From positions 1 to 64,000 of the forward strand of contig NW_027174130.1 of assembly GCF_000499845.2 (NCBI RefSeq): a DNA stretch of 64,000 nt, in the 5' to 3' direction. Position 1 is the first letter of the stretch. Every line of letters starts with the position of its first letter. Positions 1-9,792 of this stretch are shown here, piece by piece. The translations under genes were made by a program, and so were the position numbers. This stretch comes from Phaseolus vulgaris. Taxonomy: Eukaryota > Streptophyta > Magnoliopsida > Fabales > Fabaceae. Below the pieces are notes generated by a model that was not told the DNA's origin, made no database searches, and was given only the letters and a program-made list of their open reading frames with translations.

Positions 1-299
1 CCGATGACTGATCAGTGTTTATTCGCTTCTCGCGCTCTGCCTCCAGGCGCGAGTCTGGGAACTGGTCTGCTGGTGGCCACTTGGCTACTGACCACCGATC
101 ACCATTCTGGGTGATCTATCCCCCGACCTCTCTGCCGCCTGATCTGTCGGTGGTAACTTGGTTACTGACCACCGATCGCCACTCTTGGCGATCGTCCCCC
201 TGACCTCTCTGCCACCTGGTCCACGTGTCACCCTGCGAGTGGTCCACGTGGTTCTCTGTTGCTGACGTCATCGACTACCGATGACCGATCGGATCAGGG
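1..299. repeat. Unassigned sequence with 77-bp tandem repeat
   Basis: Two similar units begin at 72 and 149, each running from a ggtgg start through ACCACCGATC and a gcgatc/gtgatc block to CCTCTCTGCC. A degenerate third copy with two CACGTG-like sites follows to about 250. Homology to pol of element A begins near 300. The G-box-like sites and composition resemble the LTRs elsewhere in the window, so this may be an LTR remnant, but I found no matching copy. No credible gene. Confidence 0.4.
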
Positions 300-1233
300 G
301 CGTCTTGTGCCATTCGGCATGCAGTTGGCACTGCTTGCACCACAGGGCGTACCTTACGCAGTCCTCCCTCACCGTTGGCCAAAGACCTTCCTCCTACGTG
401 GCTTCCGCAAATTCCTTCATGGAGCTCAGACATTATCCTCGTTCACTCATCTCCACTCACGCATGTCAAGATTGGGTGCGTGAACCCGTGTCTGAACAGT
501 GCTCCATCCACGAGGGTGTACCTCGCGGAATTTCTCTTTATCTTCTTGCCTTCTCCAGGCTCTGTTGGGAGGATCCCATCCGCGATGTAGCGCCTATAGG
601 GCGTCATCCACGTGTCCCCTTCTTCTAGGACGCACAACTGCATGGGGTGCTTCCCTTCTGGCGAAGCAGGGTAAACACTTATACTGGGGGCCCTCGCCGT
701 GTCCTGAATCAAGGACCGATGACTCCTCGGCCTTCCCTTAAACTCACTAATCTGAAGGACGTCCACCTTGTTATCCGCCACAAACGTTCACGGCGTTTTG
801 AGGATCTCCTAGATGACCGTCCTCTACCTTCCCCCTTGCCTGAGTTGGCCAGCTTGGCGAGCAGGTCAGCACGGGCATTCTGCTCTCTTGGGACGTGGAC
901 CAACTCGAACGCCACGAACATGGGTGGAATCACTGCCTCCATGATGGACTGCGAGAAAGGCATAGGAAACTCCCTAGGTGGTGTGAAACACTCACGATCC
1001 TCTGTTTCACGATTCCCAGGGTGGTTGCGCAACCCGCGACGTAACTCTTCGTTTGCGCGGAACAGCTCTTTGTTTCTCGCCTGCGACGCCACAAGATCCA
1101 GCTGGATGCGTTCTTGCTCCGCTTTTGATGCTGCCATCGCCTCTTGAAGGCCTTGCATCACCTCCATGACCTGCTGCAAGGTCATGCCATCACTCTCTGT
1201 GCGCGTTGTTGAACTCTGCCTAGTAGTCCTCAT
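300..1233 (-). pseudogene. Gag N-terminus fused to RNase H/integrase remnant (element A)
   Basis: The start at 1233 (MRTTRQSSTTRTES) matches the gag N-terminus of the other copies, including a coiled-coil stretch with SKAEQERIQLDL and SQARNKELFRANEEL. Near 915 gag (VIPPM) runs in frame into the C-terminus of the second RNase H (FELVHVPREQNARADLLAKL). A frameshift follows at about 830-840. Another frame (781-443) then continues with the RNase H-integrase linker (DTWMTPYRRYIADGILP, RHGFTHPILTC). Weak homology to the integrase zinc-binding region persists to about 300. It cannot make a working enzyme. Confidence 0.7.
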
Positions 1234-1414
1234 TCTTCACGGTTTCTTGGAGAATCTTGAACTATTACTACGAGTCTTGGAACTTTCTTCGGTGGAACCG
1301 AACGAAACCTGAAGATTTTCGGTGAATCTTGCAAGAATCTTGGAAAAACTCCACGAACTTTGCTGTCGCTACTGAAACTCAAACTACTTGCGGTGGGACT
1401 GCTGTTTTAGATCA

Positions 1415-1433
1415 GGCCCCACGGTGGGCGCCA
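1415..1433 (-). other. Primer binding site of element A
   Basis: The minus strand reads TGGCGCCCACCGTGGGGCC, two bases inside the LTR end. The same sequence lies at the same place in every 5' end here (8279, 25067, 36412, 56248). It should prime minus-strand DNA synthesis from a tRNA 3' end; I did not assign the tRNA. Confidence 0.65.
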
Positions 1434-1435
1434 AC

Positions 1436-1471
1436 TGTTCCTGCCGGTTGACCAAATTGTTCTTCGTGCGT
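1436..1471 (-). repeat. LTR terminal 36 bp, element A
   Basis: The plus strand starts TGTTCCTGCCGGTTGACC and is cut after 1471. It matches the first ~35 bp of the family II LTRs at 44140, 56269 and 60459 with scattered differences. Only the R/U5-side end survives. Confidence 0.6.
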
Positions 1472-2756
1472 ATGTCGGGGAGAGAAGGTGAACATGACGC
1501 AGGTCTGCACGACCCATGAGCCAGACACCTGGGTAACACAGTACAAGCGATGTCTGGCGGATGGCCTTCTCCCGTTAGATCCGACGGAGGCTAGGAAGAT
1601 AAAGAAGAATTCTAGCAAGTTCACAATGATCGATGGCGAGTTGTATAGGTTTGGGTTCACACACCCACTCCTGGAATGTGTGCACGGAGAGAAATGTACA
1701 AGAATCATGGCCGAGCTCCATGAAGGGATTTGCGGAAGCCACGTCGGGGGTTGAGCTCTGGCCGCAAGAACACTCCGTGCAGGTTACTACTGGCCAACAA
1801 TGAGAGAAGACTGCAAGAAGTATGCACAATGTTGCAAGCAGTGTCAGCAGCACGCCGATTGGCACAAGGCGCCTCCCGAGGAGTTGAAGTCGATTTACAG
1901 CCCTTGGCCGTTTCATACATGGGGAATAGACATTATGGGACCCTTTCCATTGGCGATCAGGCAGATGAAGTACTTGGTGGTGGCGATTTAATATTTCACC
2001 AAGTGGATCGAAGCTGAACCAGTGGCCCAGATCACCGCGCACAAGATCGAGAGCTTTGTGTGGAAGAACCTCGTGTGCCGGTTTGGTGTGCCCAAGCGCC
2101 TGGTGTCAGATAACGGAACTCAGTTTGCACGTCACCTGTTGAAGAAGCTGTGCGAAGGGGTGGGAATTCAACAAGTATTTGCATCTGTCGAGCACCCTCA
2201 AACGAATGGCCAAGTAGAGTCAGCCAATCGGGTATTACTGAGAGGTTTGAAGAGAAGGCTAGAGAAAGCCAAAGGAAGTTGGGCTGAGGAGGTACCCCGC
2301 ATAGTTTGGGCGTACCACACCACCGAGCAGTCAGGAACCCATGAGACCCCGTTTAGCCTGGTCTATGGATGCGACGCAATGATTCCGGTGGAGATCCAGG
2401 AGAGCTCGCCGAGATTCCAGAACTTTGTAGCGGAAGACTCGAATGAGGAAAGAAGGCTGAATCTGGATTTGCTGGATGAGGTCAGGGAGGAGGCGAGAGT
2501 GAAGGCTGAGGCGGTGAAAAGAAGGATCGAACGAAGGTATAACTCGAAGGTGATGCCAAGGCAGTTCAGAGAAGGCGACTTGGTGATGAGGAAGGCCCAC
2601 CAGTACGAGATGGAGAACAAGCTGTCGCCTAAGTGGACGGGACCGTTCAGGATAACCGAGGCGCTCGGGAACGGCGCCTACCGCTTAGAAACGTTGGGAG
2701 GAGGGGCGATTCCTCGCACTTGGAACGCCACGCACCTCAAGTTATATTACAGTTAA
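1472..2756 (+). pseudogene. Pol C-terminus (integrase) of element B
   Basis: Aligns with the last ~427 codons of the intact pol of element C. It carries the RNase H-integrase linker, the zinc-binding region (HEGICGSH...CCKQCQQH), the catalytic core (WGIDIMGPF, VSDNGTQF, HPQTNGQVESANR) and the C-terminal KWTGPFRI region without a chromodomain. Two in-frame stops, at 1752-1754 (an Arg codon in C) and 1989-1991 (a Glu codon in C), break it. The last open stretch, 2022-2756, is intact to the normal stop. Confidence 0.85.
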
Positions 2757-3030
2757 AAGCGTTGTAAGTAAAAACAAACACGTAGAGTTTGCAAGCTTTC
2801 TGTTAAAACAGTTTGAAGGGGGCACTCTTTTTTCCCTAAGGAGGGTTTTTAATGAGGCCACCCAATAAAGAAGAGTTTTCGAAGTTTGAAGTGTTTTAGA
2901 TTGCATGCTTGTTGTTTTTTCGAAAGTTGTGAAGAAAGACCTTGTCGCTTATATGTGATTTCAGGCGAGTTTTGAAGTTATGTCGCATGCTTTCTAAAAA
3001 AGTTTCTAAGTCCCCATCGTTTTTCAGCGA
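2757..3030 (+). other. Post-pol conserved block with AATAAA (element B)
   Basis: Just after the pol stop is a block (2811-2876) found at the same place in C, D, F and G. It has a purine run GAAGGGGGCAC, a small CCCT-AAGG-AGGG stem, TTTTTAATGAGG, then CCCAATAAAG (AATAAA at 2864-2869). The position suggests a 3'-end signal for gag-pol RNA ahead of the convergent antisense gene; a secondary polypurine tract is another reading. Function is inferred. Confidence 0.5.
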
Positions 3031-3540
3031 TTGGCGGCATCAGTTAAAGTTTAAAGTCCTCATCGTCTTTAGGCGATCGGAGGCACCAGTTAAAGACCTC
3101 AACGCCCTCGCGCGTCCTGAGGCGAGAAAGAGATAAAGACCTCCTCGCCGTCGAGCGAGTGCAGGCGAGTTAGAGTAAAAAGTCCTCAGTGCTGCCAGAG
3201 GGGAGAAGATGTAGCCTCTGGGGCAATGTAGAGGCACCAGCAAAAAGTCCTCAGTGCTTCCAGGGGAGAGAAGATGTAACCTCTGGGGCAATGTAGAGGC
3301 ACCAGTGAAAAGTCCTCAGTGTTTCTAGGGGAGAGAAGATGTAGCCCTTGGGGCAATGTAGAGGCACGAGTTAAAGACCTTCTCGCCGATGAGCGAGTTC
3401 AGGCGAGTTAAAGACCTTCTCGCCGATGAGCGAGTTCAGGCGAGTTAAAGACCTTCTCGCTGCTGAGCGAGTTCAGGCGAGTTAAAGACCTTCTCGCCAT
3501 CAAGCGAGTTCAGGCAAGATAAAATCCTTCTCGTCTCGAA
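3031..3540. repeat. Minisatellite cluster, element B
   Basis: Two arrays. Three units of 65 bp start at 3181, 3246 and 3311 (AGTCCTCAGTG...GGGGCAATGTAGAGGCACC). About four to five units of 37 bp follow from 3368 (TTAAAGACCTTCTCGCC...GCGAGTTCAGGCGAG); each can pair CTCGC with GCGAG. Related single units flank them. The same cluster lies between pol and the antisense gene in C, D and F. Short ORFs here are repeat artefacts. Confidence 0.8.
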
Positions 3541-4159
3541 CGAGTTCAGGTACGGTGTGGAGGGTGGAAGAAGTTTAAAGGATAGCTAAGGTAGGTTCGA
3601 AGAGAACACTTAGCTATCCGGCTTACCGTTCTGAAGGTCAGGGGAGGTAGAGGAGGATCCGAAAGGCGCCTCTAGCCCCAGATGAGGGAATAATGACCAA
3701 GTTGTGAAGGTAAGAGGAAGCTGGTATCGCCAAGACTCTTTGGCAACCAGGAGAAATTCAAGCGATGGCAAGAAGCCAAGGCCCGTTTTGATAAGGCAGA
3801 TCAGGAAAGCTATGTCCTAAGCTATTAGTTGGGTTGAAGCTCGTTATTTGGAAAGTGGTTTCGCGCTGAGGTTCGTTACCTTAAGGTTACAAGTTGTTAG
3901 AATGTTTATCGTTCGAAGGTTGATGGTTCGAAGCAGTTAAGTATACAATTGCGCTCGCGGAGTTGCTAAGTCAATTTCGTCTAAGAGATTTATACAAGGA
4001 AGATAAAGTTAACAAGAGAGATTATATAAAGGAGCAGGAAATGTCATAACATAGTGGCATCAATTCAAATTACATGTACCAAAGGGGGAAAAATTTATTA
4101 CAAGTAAATTGTGTAAGAGAGAGACAGATGAGTAAGTGATGGAGGGAAGCAGCAAGCAG
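3541..4159. other. Spacer downstream of antisense gene (element B)
   Basis: No gene seen. It is nearly identical to 26461-27078 in element C and recognisably similar, inverted, in D and F. It should hold the 3' UTR of the antisense gene, read leftward from 4160. Confidence 0.5.
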
Positions 4160-7040
4160 CTAGTCTTAAGAAGGAACGATCTTCCCATCCACCACTTCAT
4201 TGTTTAGCGACACCATGGAGAGATCCAAGTCGGGGTACTGGTAGGCGAATTGTTCCAAGGCAGCGTCAAACCCAGCAGCGAGGATCTGGGCGGAGCTCAG
4301 CTCGAGCTCTTCAGTCTGCTTTTTGAGCCCCTCGGTCTGTTGCTCTAATTCTTCAGCTCGTTTCTTGAGTTCTTCAGTTGTTTCACGAGCTTGAAGGAGG
4401 TCTTCAGTAACCCTCTTGGATTCCGCCTGCGCCTGGGCCAACTTTGCGGCGATCTTCTCGTTTTCCTCTTTGGCCTCGGCGAGTTTGGCCATGGTGTCAT
4501 CTCTCTCCTTTTCAACTTTCCCCAAGAAGACCTCCCGATCCACTGACCTCTTCTCAAGGTTTTCTACCTTGGCTGCATCGGCTTTGATCGACGCTTCCAG
4601 GTCAGCCACCTTGAGACGGTAGGGGACCAGCTTGCTCTCCAGCTCGATCTTCTCTTGAGCTAAGAGGTGCACCCTATGGCGTAGGTCGGTGGCCTCCTTG
4701 CGCGCCATCCTCAGCTCGGTGCTCATAGCGTCCTCCACTCGCGAGTGGTCGATCTCTGCCAGCATGAGGTTGCAGGACAACTTCTCCGCCTCAATCCTTA
4801 TTAGGCGATTCTCCTCTTGGAGCACGGAGATGTCATCCTGGAGTTTCTTGCTGGAACTCTCCACAGCTTTTGATATGATGGAGGGGAGGTCCTCTGCCAT
4901 CATCTTGAGTTTTGCTGAGAAGGGTTCCCACATCCCTTTAACCGCAAGGGGAAGGTGGGCAATCGCTGGTGGTGGAGGCGCTGAGGGAGCCTGGTGCTGG
5001 TTCTCGCCACCACCTTCTTGAGTTGGTTGGTGAGTTGGAGCTTCTTGGCGTGGTGGTGACGAGGGGGACTCAGTGATGATGATGGGTGAGTTGTGAGCAC
5101 CTTCATCCCCACCTGCCGCAGCTTCGACGATTGAGGCGGTTGAAGGAGGACCCCCTCCAGCAGATACAAATGGCGTGGAGGCGCTCGGGGGGTTCTCCAT
5201 GAAGTTGGGCTCAGCAGCCTCAACCACGGGAAATGCAGCCGCCAAAGGAACTGCTTGAACCGGCGGTGTTGCAGTTGGGGGAGGAGGAGGTGTTGGAAGG
5301 GGAGCTGGTGGTGAGGACGGTGTTGATGTTGGAGGAGGAGGTGGAGCAGGTGGTGAAGAAGGCGCCACCCTTCTTCTTTTGGTGATGAGGCCATCTTCAG
5401 TTGCCTCATCGTCTTCTTCTTCATCCTCATGGACCACCTGAGGGGTTTTCCTCTTTGGCTTCCTGAGGATGAGTTTCTTGCGCTGTTGGGCGGGCAAGGC
5501 TTTTGGAGGGGCTGGACCTTGAGGGGGCGATCTGCCCTGGGCAGCGGCGATCTCCACCACCGAGTTGGGCACAGTCTGGGAGCCCGACGCCAACCCATGG
5601 GCCCGGGCGAGCGCCCTCAATTCAGCCAGTTTTCCTTTGCCCAGCATGAGATCTGCGTAATACAAAGGTATACAGGTCAGCTCAAAGACAAAGATAAACA
5701 CATGAGTAAGTATGCAAGCGAAGCAAATAAGTGGTGCAGAAAATAAAGGCCAGGTCTATTACGCAACAGATAAGACACCCAGCAGCAGATAACAGAGGTG
5801 CAGCACGAGGCAATAACTTAGATATTAAGGTAAGTTCTAACCTATGCGGGCCTCGAGTTGGCCTTCGAAGAATTCGAAGGAGATAATCGCATAGGTGAGG
5901 AAGGTAATGTTGGCATCTGCCACGCTCTTCTAGAAGAGGCACAGATCTTTGTCCAAAGCGCCCATGTTGTCGGGGCTCCTTGGCTTTCTGAAGCTTCCCT
6001 TGGAGTCTTTATTTCCCTTGTTTACCCAGTACATGGGAAAGCCGTCAAGCAGCGAGTCGTCCTGGTCGTTTTGGTGCACTTGGATGAATTTTCCTTTCCA
6101 ATCCTTGTAAGATTGCTGGAAGATAGAGAGGATCGACCTCCCAGCAATCCCGTTCAGACTCACCCAAAGGCGATCTCCTGGATGCTTAGCTTCAAAAAGG
6201 AAAAGGAAAACGTCCACTGACGCTGGCAGTCCCAAGTGTGCGCATACGATCTGGAACGCCCTGACAAACGCCCAGCTGTTGGGGTGAAGCTGGGCAGGGG
6301 CGATGTCGAGCTCAGTTAGCAACTCTCGCTCGAAACGAGTAAAGGGAAGTCGGAGCTTCACCTTCTTGAAAAGCGTCGCGTAGAGGAAGCAGAACGACTC
6401 GCCGTTGCTCGCTTTGTCGTCAGCACAGATTGGCTCATCAGGATGGCAAGGCAGCACAGCCATTTTACTATCGTGCTCCTTGTGAAATGAAAGGTCCGGT
6501 TGGTCCCCCTTCCTTAATCGGAGCAACGCCAGCGCGGAGTTTATTGAAGAAGTTTCTTTCAGCAGAGCCGAGCTGGCCTAGGGGTAAAGCTTCTTATAGT
6601 CTGGGGTAGGGATGGAGGCTCCTCCGGCGACCGGTGGAGTAGCCTGAGCCAGGTCGGGGCGAGAGGTTGCAGGCCTCTCAGCCTGGGAAGAGGGAGCACC
6701 AGGTGCTCGCGATGGGTTATGCGCTTGTGATGGGGGGTTTTGTGACGAAGGGGGAGGATTCGCGGTTATCTTTGTATGAACAATTGCGGGAACTACAAAG
6801 GAAAAAGTAAAAGAGAGGTGAGCGAAGGTTGCAGAGGTTGATCTGATTGAGAATGAAAGACGAAAAACGAACGAACGAAAGTTCGTTGTGATGAAAGAAG
6901 TGGAAGGCGAAACCCCAAGTTGCGAAAAAGGGGAAGAAGAAGAAACAACCCACATCGTATGCACCAGGCAGTTAATGGATGATGCGAATCGGTTAAAATG
7001 CAGCAAATATCAACAGAAGAAGTAAAGGGAATACCTTTTG
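4160..7040 (-). pseudogene. Antisense aORF of element B (Transposase_28-like + coiled coil), decayed
   Basis: Three-exon gene opposite to gag-pol. A non-coding exon ends at 7035; intron 1 is 7034-6793 (GT-AG, 242 bp). Exon 2 is 6784-5842 (943 nt); intron 2 is 5841-5653 (189 bp). Exon 3 is 5652-4160. Without stops the frame is 811 codons, the same architecture as in C and F. Exon 2 holds the Transposase_28-like core (LLTELDIAPAQLHPNSWAF). Exon 3 has basic patches (RKPKRK, TKRRR), a Pro-rich segment and a long coiled coil. Damage: ATG is ATT, Trp-to-stop at 6578-6580 and 5930-5932, and a stop at 4166-4168 that removes only the last two residues. Confidence 0.8.
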
Positions 7041-7358
7041 ATGATCAGACGAACGCTGAAGGAAGTTGAGGATTCAGAAGGTTGAAGAGCGTCGTAGGTT
7101 TTTGCAGAAGAAACTCAGAGCGTTTGAGAAGGCAAAGAGATGACGGAACAGTAGAAATGAAATGGGTTTAAGGGTTTTTCAAATGATTTTTGGAAGCGTA
7201 AACAACAACTAAAGATAACCGTTGATGAAGCCACGTGTCAAGCGATTCGAAGAGTGTTTGGTGGAGCGTCAGGAAAGCAGAAAGTACAAACGCTTGGGAT
7301 TCTGCGCCAACGCCACGTAGATCGGCATTGACGTGACTCCTTTAGTCTTTTCGTTGGA

Positions 7359-7387
7359 CAAGTCTTCGCTTAAGACTTGGGGGCTTG
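7359..7387 (+). other. PPT-side hairpin and G-run before LTR (element B)
   Basis: CAAGTCTT and AAGACTTG form an 8-bp perfect stem around CGCTT. GGGGG follows, then CTTG, and the LTR starts at 7388. This is where the polypurine tract for plus-strand DNA synthesis should be, though the purine run is short. Equivalent copies are at 30271-30299 (C), 14888-14916 (D), 39427-39455 (F), 45360-45389 (G) and 61682-61711 (H). Confidence 0.6.
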
Positions 7388-8276
7388 TGTACCGCCCTGG
7401 TAGTCGGAAGTGATGACGTGGCATCAAGCTATTGCATAGGCGTGTTGGATGGAACACCTGGCTGGCATAAGGGAAGGAAGTCGGGGGCCTCGTGTAGTCG
7501 CTAGTTATTAAGTTGGCGTGCTTCGATCTCCAGCATACCTAAACCGGCGGTCATCGGGTTGAAGATGAAGTCGCAAGATGTGAATACAGGCGACCAAGTG
7601 ATTAGAGATCGCCAAAACAAGCACATCGCCGAAGATGAAGTCAGATAGTCTTTCCCAGCTGGCCAGAGGATGAGCTCGGGAGATAGCTCACATGAGCATA
7701 CACGGTGAAGCAAGAAGAGTAGATCATGAAGGCGGCCGGCGAGACTACAAGGAAGGTGTGTACGAAGGCACCCGAACTCGCCACCCAGAAGAGATCACGC
7801 TCCAAGGCAACTATGCACTGAGTTGTGTCATGCATAAGTAACTTAGCCAAAACCCTGAAGAGTAAGAAGTGGCGCCCAAGTCAAGGATGCTCCAGATGGT
7901 GACACGTGTACAGCTGGATGCGAGCCACGTGTCCAGATGTGTAACTGTCAGGAGAGAGAAAGTGCCCAGGTATATAAGAGTTTCCAACGAACTTTGAGAC
8001 ATGCACGTTTAGATTGTTTCTTTACGCTTGCGAGTCTTGAGTACGCTGAGAGAGAACTTTTGCACGGTTCCTTAGAGTTCTTGAGTTTTTCTCTTAGTAT
8101 TTGGTGGTTCAGTCGCTGACTTGGGCGTCGGAGCGTGATCGGCCGCAGCGGCGTCGTTCTGTCTTTTGCAGGTTCTTGAGGTGAATCGCGGTGAAGGACG
8201 GAGGCTAACACGGCGCAGAAGTCGATCCAGGTTTGACGAGGCAAGGCTCCAGCGTTTTGGTCAACAGGCAAGATCA
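7388..8276 (+). repeat. LTR shared by elements B (3') and C (5'), family I
   Basis: 889 bp, from TGTACCGCCCTGG to GGCAAGATCA. It differs from the other C LTR (30300-31188) at six positions by my count. It is preceded by the PPT-like motif of B and followed after two bases by the PBS of C, so it serves both. Confidence 0.9.
7903..7978 (+). promoter_or_regulatory. LTR promoter: G-boxes and TATA box
   Basis: Two CACGTG cores (in GACACGTGTAC and GCCACGTGTCC) lie about 45-70 bp upstream of TATATAAG at 7971-7978. This is a plausible RNA polymerase II promoter for the element's genomic RNA. The other C LTR has the same layout with TATA near 30883. CACGTG is the plant G-box/ABRE core bound by bZIP and bHLH factors; a stress response is inference. 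Confidence 0.55.
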
Positions 8277-8645
8277 TCAGGCGCCCACCGTGGGGCCGTG
8301 TAAAACCTGTTCCCATCCACAGCGTGAGTTCTTGGAGGTTTCTGCGGTTTCTGTTTGATTGTGTGCTGGTGCAACCGTTTTCCACCGTTCGTTTGAGTTT
8401 TTGTTCGGTGAGGTGAGGTTTTCTGCTGCTTACGCGAGTTTTAATCGATGAGATCTGAGTTTCGTCGCTCGTTTGGATTTTCGTGGAGGAAGCGGTGGTT
8501 TGTGGTGGAGTTGCGAGTTTTTGTGAAGGTTTGCTGTGTTCTTGAAGTTCTTCGAAGTTTTGCGAAGCTCTGACCGATTGATCGCTGAATCAATCGTCGC
8601 TGAAGGAGGTGTTGTTCATTGCTCTTTGTGATCTGTCAAGTTTTC
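8277..8645 (+). other. Element C leader with primer binding site
   Basis: The PBS is at 8279-8295 (AGGCGCCCACCGTGGGG; the first base differs from the TGG form in A, G and the 36-kb fragment). The rest is a GT-rich leader without a gene, which should carry dimerisation and packaging signals; I see no specific motif. Confidence 0.6.
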
Positions 8646-9762
8646 ATGAGAAAGATGAGAAGCAACCGTTGAAGTCCAATTGCGCCCGTTGCTGCTGACG
8701 GCGCCATGACTATGGCGCAGATGGTGGAAATTATGCGTGCGTTGCAGGCGAATGTGGAAGCCTCGCGCATAGAGCAGGCGAAGATGCATGAGGACCTGGT
8801 CGCCTCTCAGGCAAGGAATGAAGAGCTTAGCAGAGTTACTAAAGAATTGCGCCAAGCTCTTCAGGAGCAGCGAGGGCGCCCAGTCGCTGAAGAGGTCGCG
8901 CCGTCAACGCCGCCTCGCGTTTTTCCCATGCCTTTCGCTCAGGCGATTACAGACACGCCTATCCCCGCGAGTGTGGTACCTGTGAAGGCTGTTTTTACCG
9001 GCGTGGAGGATCGTGAGGCACATCTCACCACGTTCCATACGCAGATGATGTTGTCTGGAGGATCAGATGCTGTGTATTGTAAGATGTTCATGAGCACACT
9101 CCAGGGGACGGCGCTGGAATGGTTTGTGAGCCTGCCTACAGGTCACATAACCAACTTCCAACAGTTTTCGAAGATCTTCGTCGAGCAGTATATAGTGAAC
9201 AAGGCGCCGCCCAGGGTGTCTTATGATCTGTTCGACATAAGGCAGTATCAGGGAGAGTCCCTCAGGGACTACTTGAATCGTTTTGGGGGCGCAGATGGTC
9301 CGCTCGCCAGCCAAAGACGAAGAGATGCTGGTCTACGCATTCAAGAAAGGCGTGCTGCCGGGACCATTCTGCGAGGCGTTGATCAGGGCTCACCCCGCCA
9401 CATTTGCTGAGGTTAGGCGACTTGCGGTGGCTCACATCGCCGATGAAAGTGAGGTCGCCGAGAAGAGGGGAAGTGTGGCCCCCGCTAGGCCACGCGCCCA
9501 GACCAGGATCCAACCGCAGAGGGTGCTGGAGACAGCGGCGGCCAAGAGGGATCAGAGGACTCGCCATCCTTATGATCCAAGGAAGAACAAGGGCAGGGGC
9601 CCAGGGCGCCCTCAACCGGCACGTCGGGAGTACAATCGCCCGCCGAAGCACAAGTTTGTCATGGGATTGGCGGACTTGATCGCCATTCCCAATATATCAG
9701 CTAGGCTGAAGGCGCCCGAGAAGGTGAGCGACAAGGTGCTGGGACCAAAGCCAGACGCCTGA
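8646..9762 (+). pseudogene. Gag of element C, broken
   Basis: The start at 8646 (MRKMRSNR) matches the intact start in D. Three lesions: a stop at 8670-8672 after eight codons, an extra G in a five-G run at 9285-9289 (four in D) that shifts frame, and a Trp-to-stop at 9760-9762. A second in-frame ATG at 8706 (MTMAQMVEIM) lies past the first stop. The open part shows an N-terminal coiled coil and the retrotransposon gag core (VFTGVEDREAHLTTF, MFMSTLQGTALEWF, VEQYIVNKAPP). Gag forms the particle shell, so this copy would need gag from elsewhere. Confidence 0.85.
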
Positions 9763-9792
9763 TGCGAGTTCCACCAGGGCTTTGGCCACACC

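Larger units (their letters stand above)
300..1471 (-). mobile_element. Element A: internally deleted Tat-like retrotransposon fragment
   Basis: Read on the minus strand, this holds 36 bp of LTR end (1471-1436), a primer binding site (1433-1415), a leader, the gag N-terminus and then directly the end of the second RNase H and the start of integrase. The LTR end resembles family II but has a GTTCCTGCC variant. Most of gag, protease, RT and the first RNase H are missing, so this is a non-autonomous deletion derivative. Its outer LTR is cut at 1471, where plus-strand pol of element B starts; no target-site duplication is visible there. Confidence 0.7.
1472..8276 (+). mobile_element. Element B: 5'-truncated Tat-like retrotransposon
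   Basis: Holds the last ~1.3 kb of pol, the post-pol block, minisatellites, the antisense gene and a 3' LTR (7388-8276). It is nearly identical to the matching parts of element C (12831-14319 plus 25914-31188); I count roughly 1% difference in pol. Its LTR runs directly into the PBS of C, so B and C share one LTR, as after recombination between two copies. LTR, PBS, gag and most of pol are missing on the left. Confidence 0.8.

Noticed and set aside
3368..3540. Regular 37-bp palindromic repeats that look CRISPR-like
   Set aside because: Units are directly adjacent without unique spacers, in a plant retroelement; it is a minisatellite.
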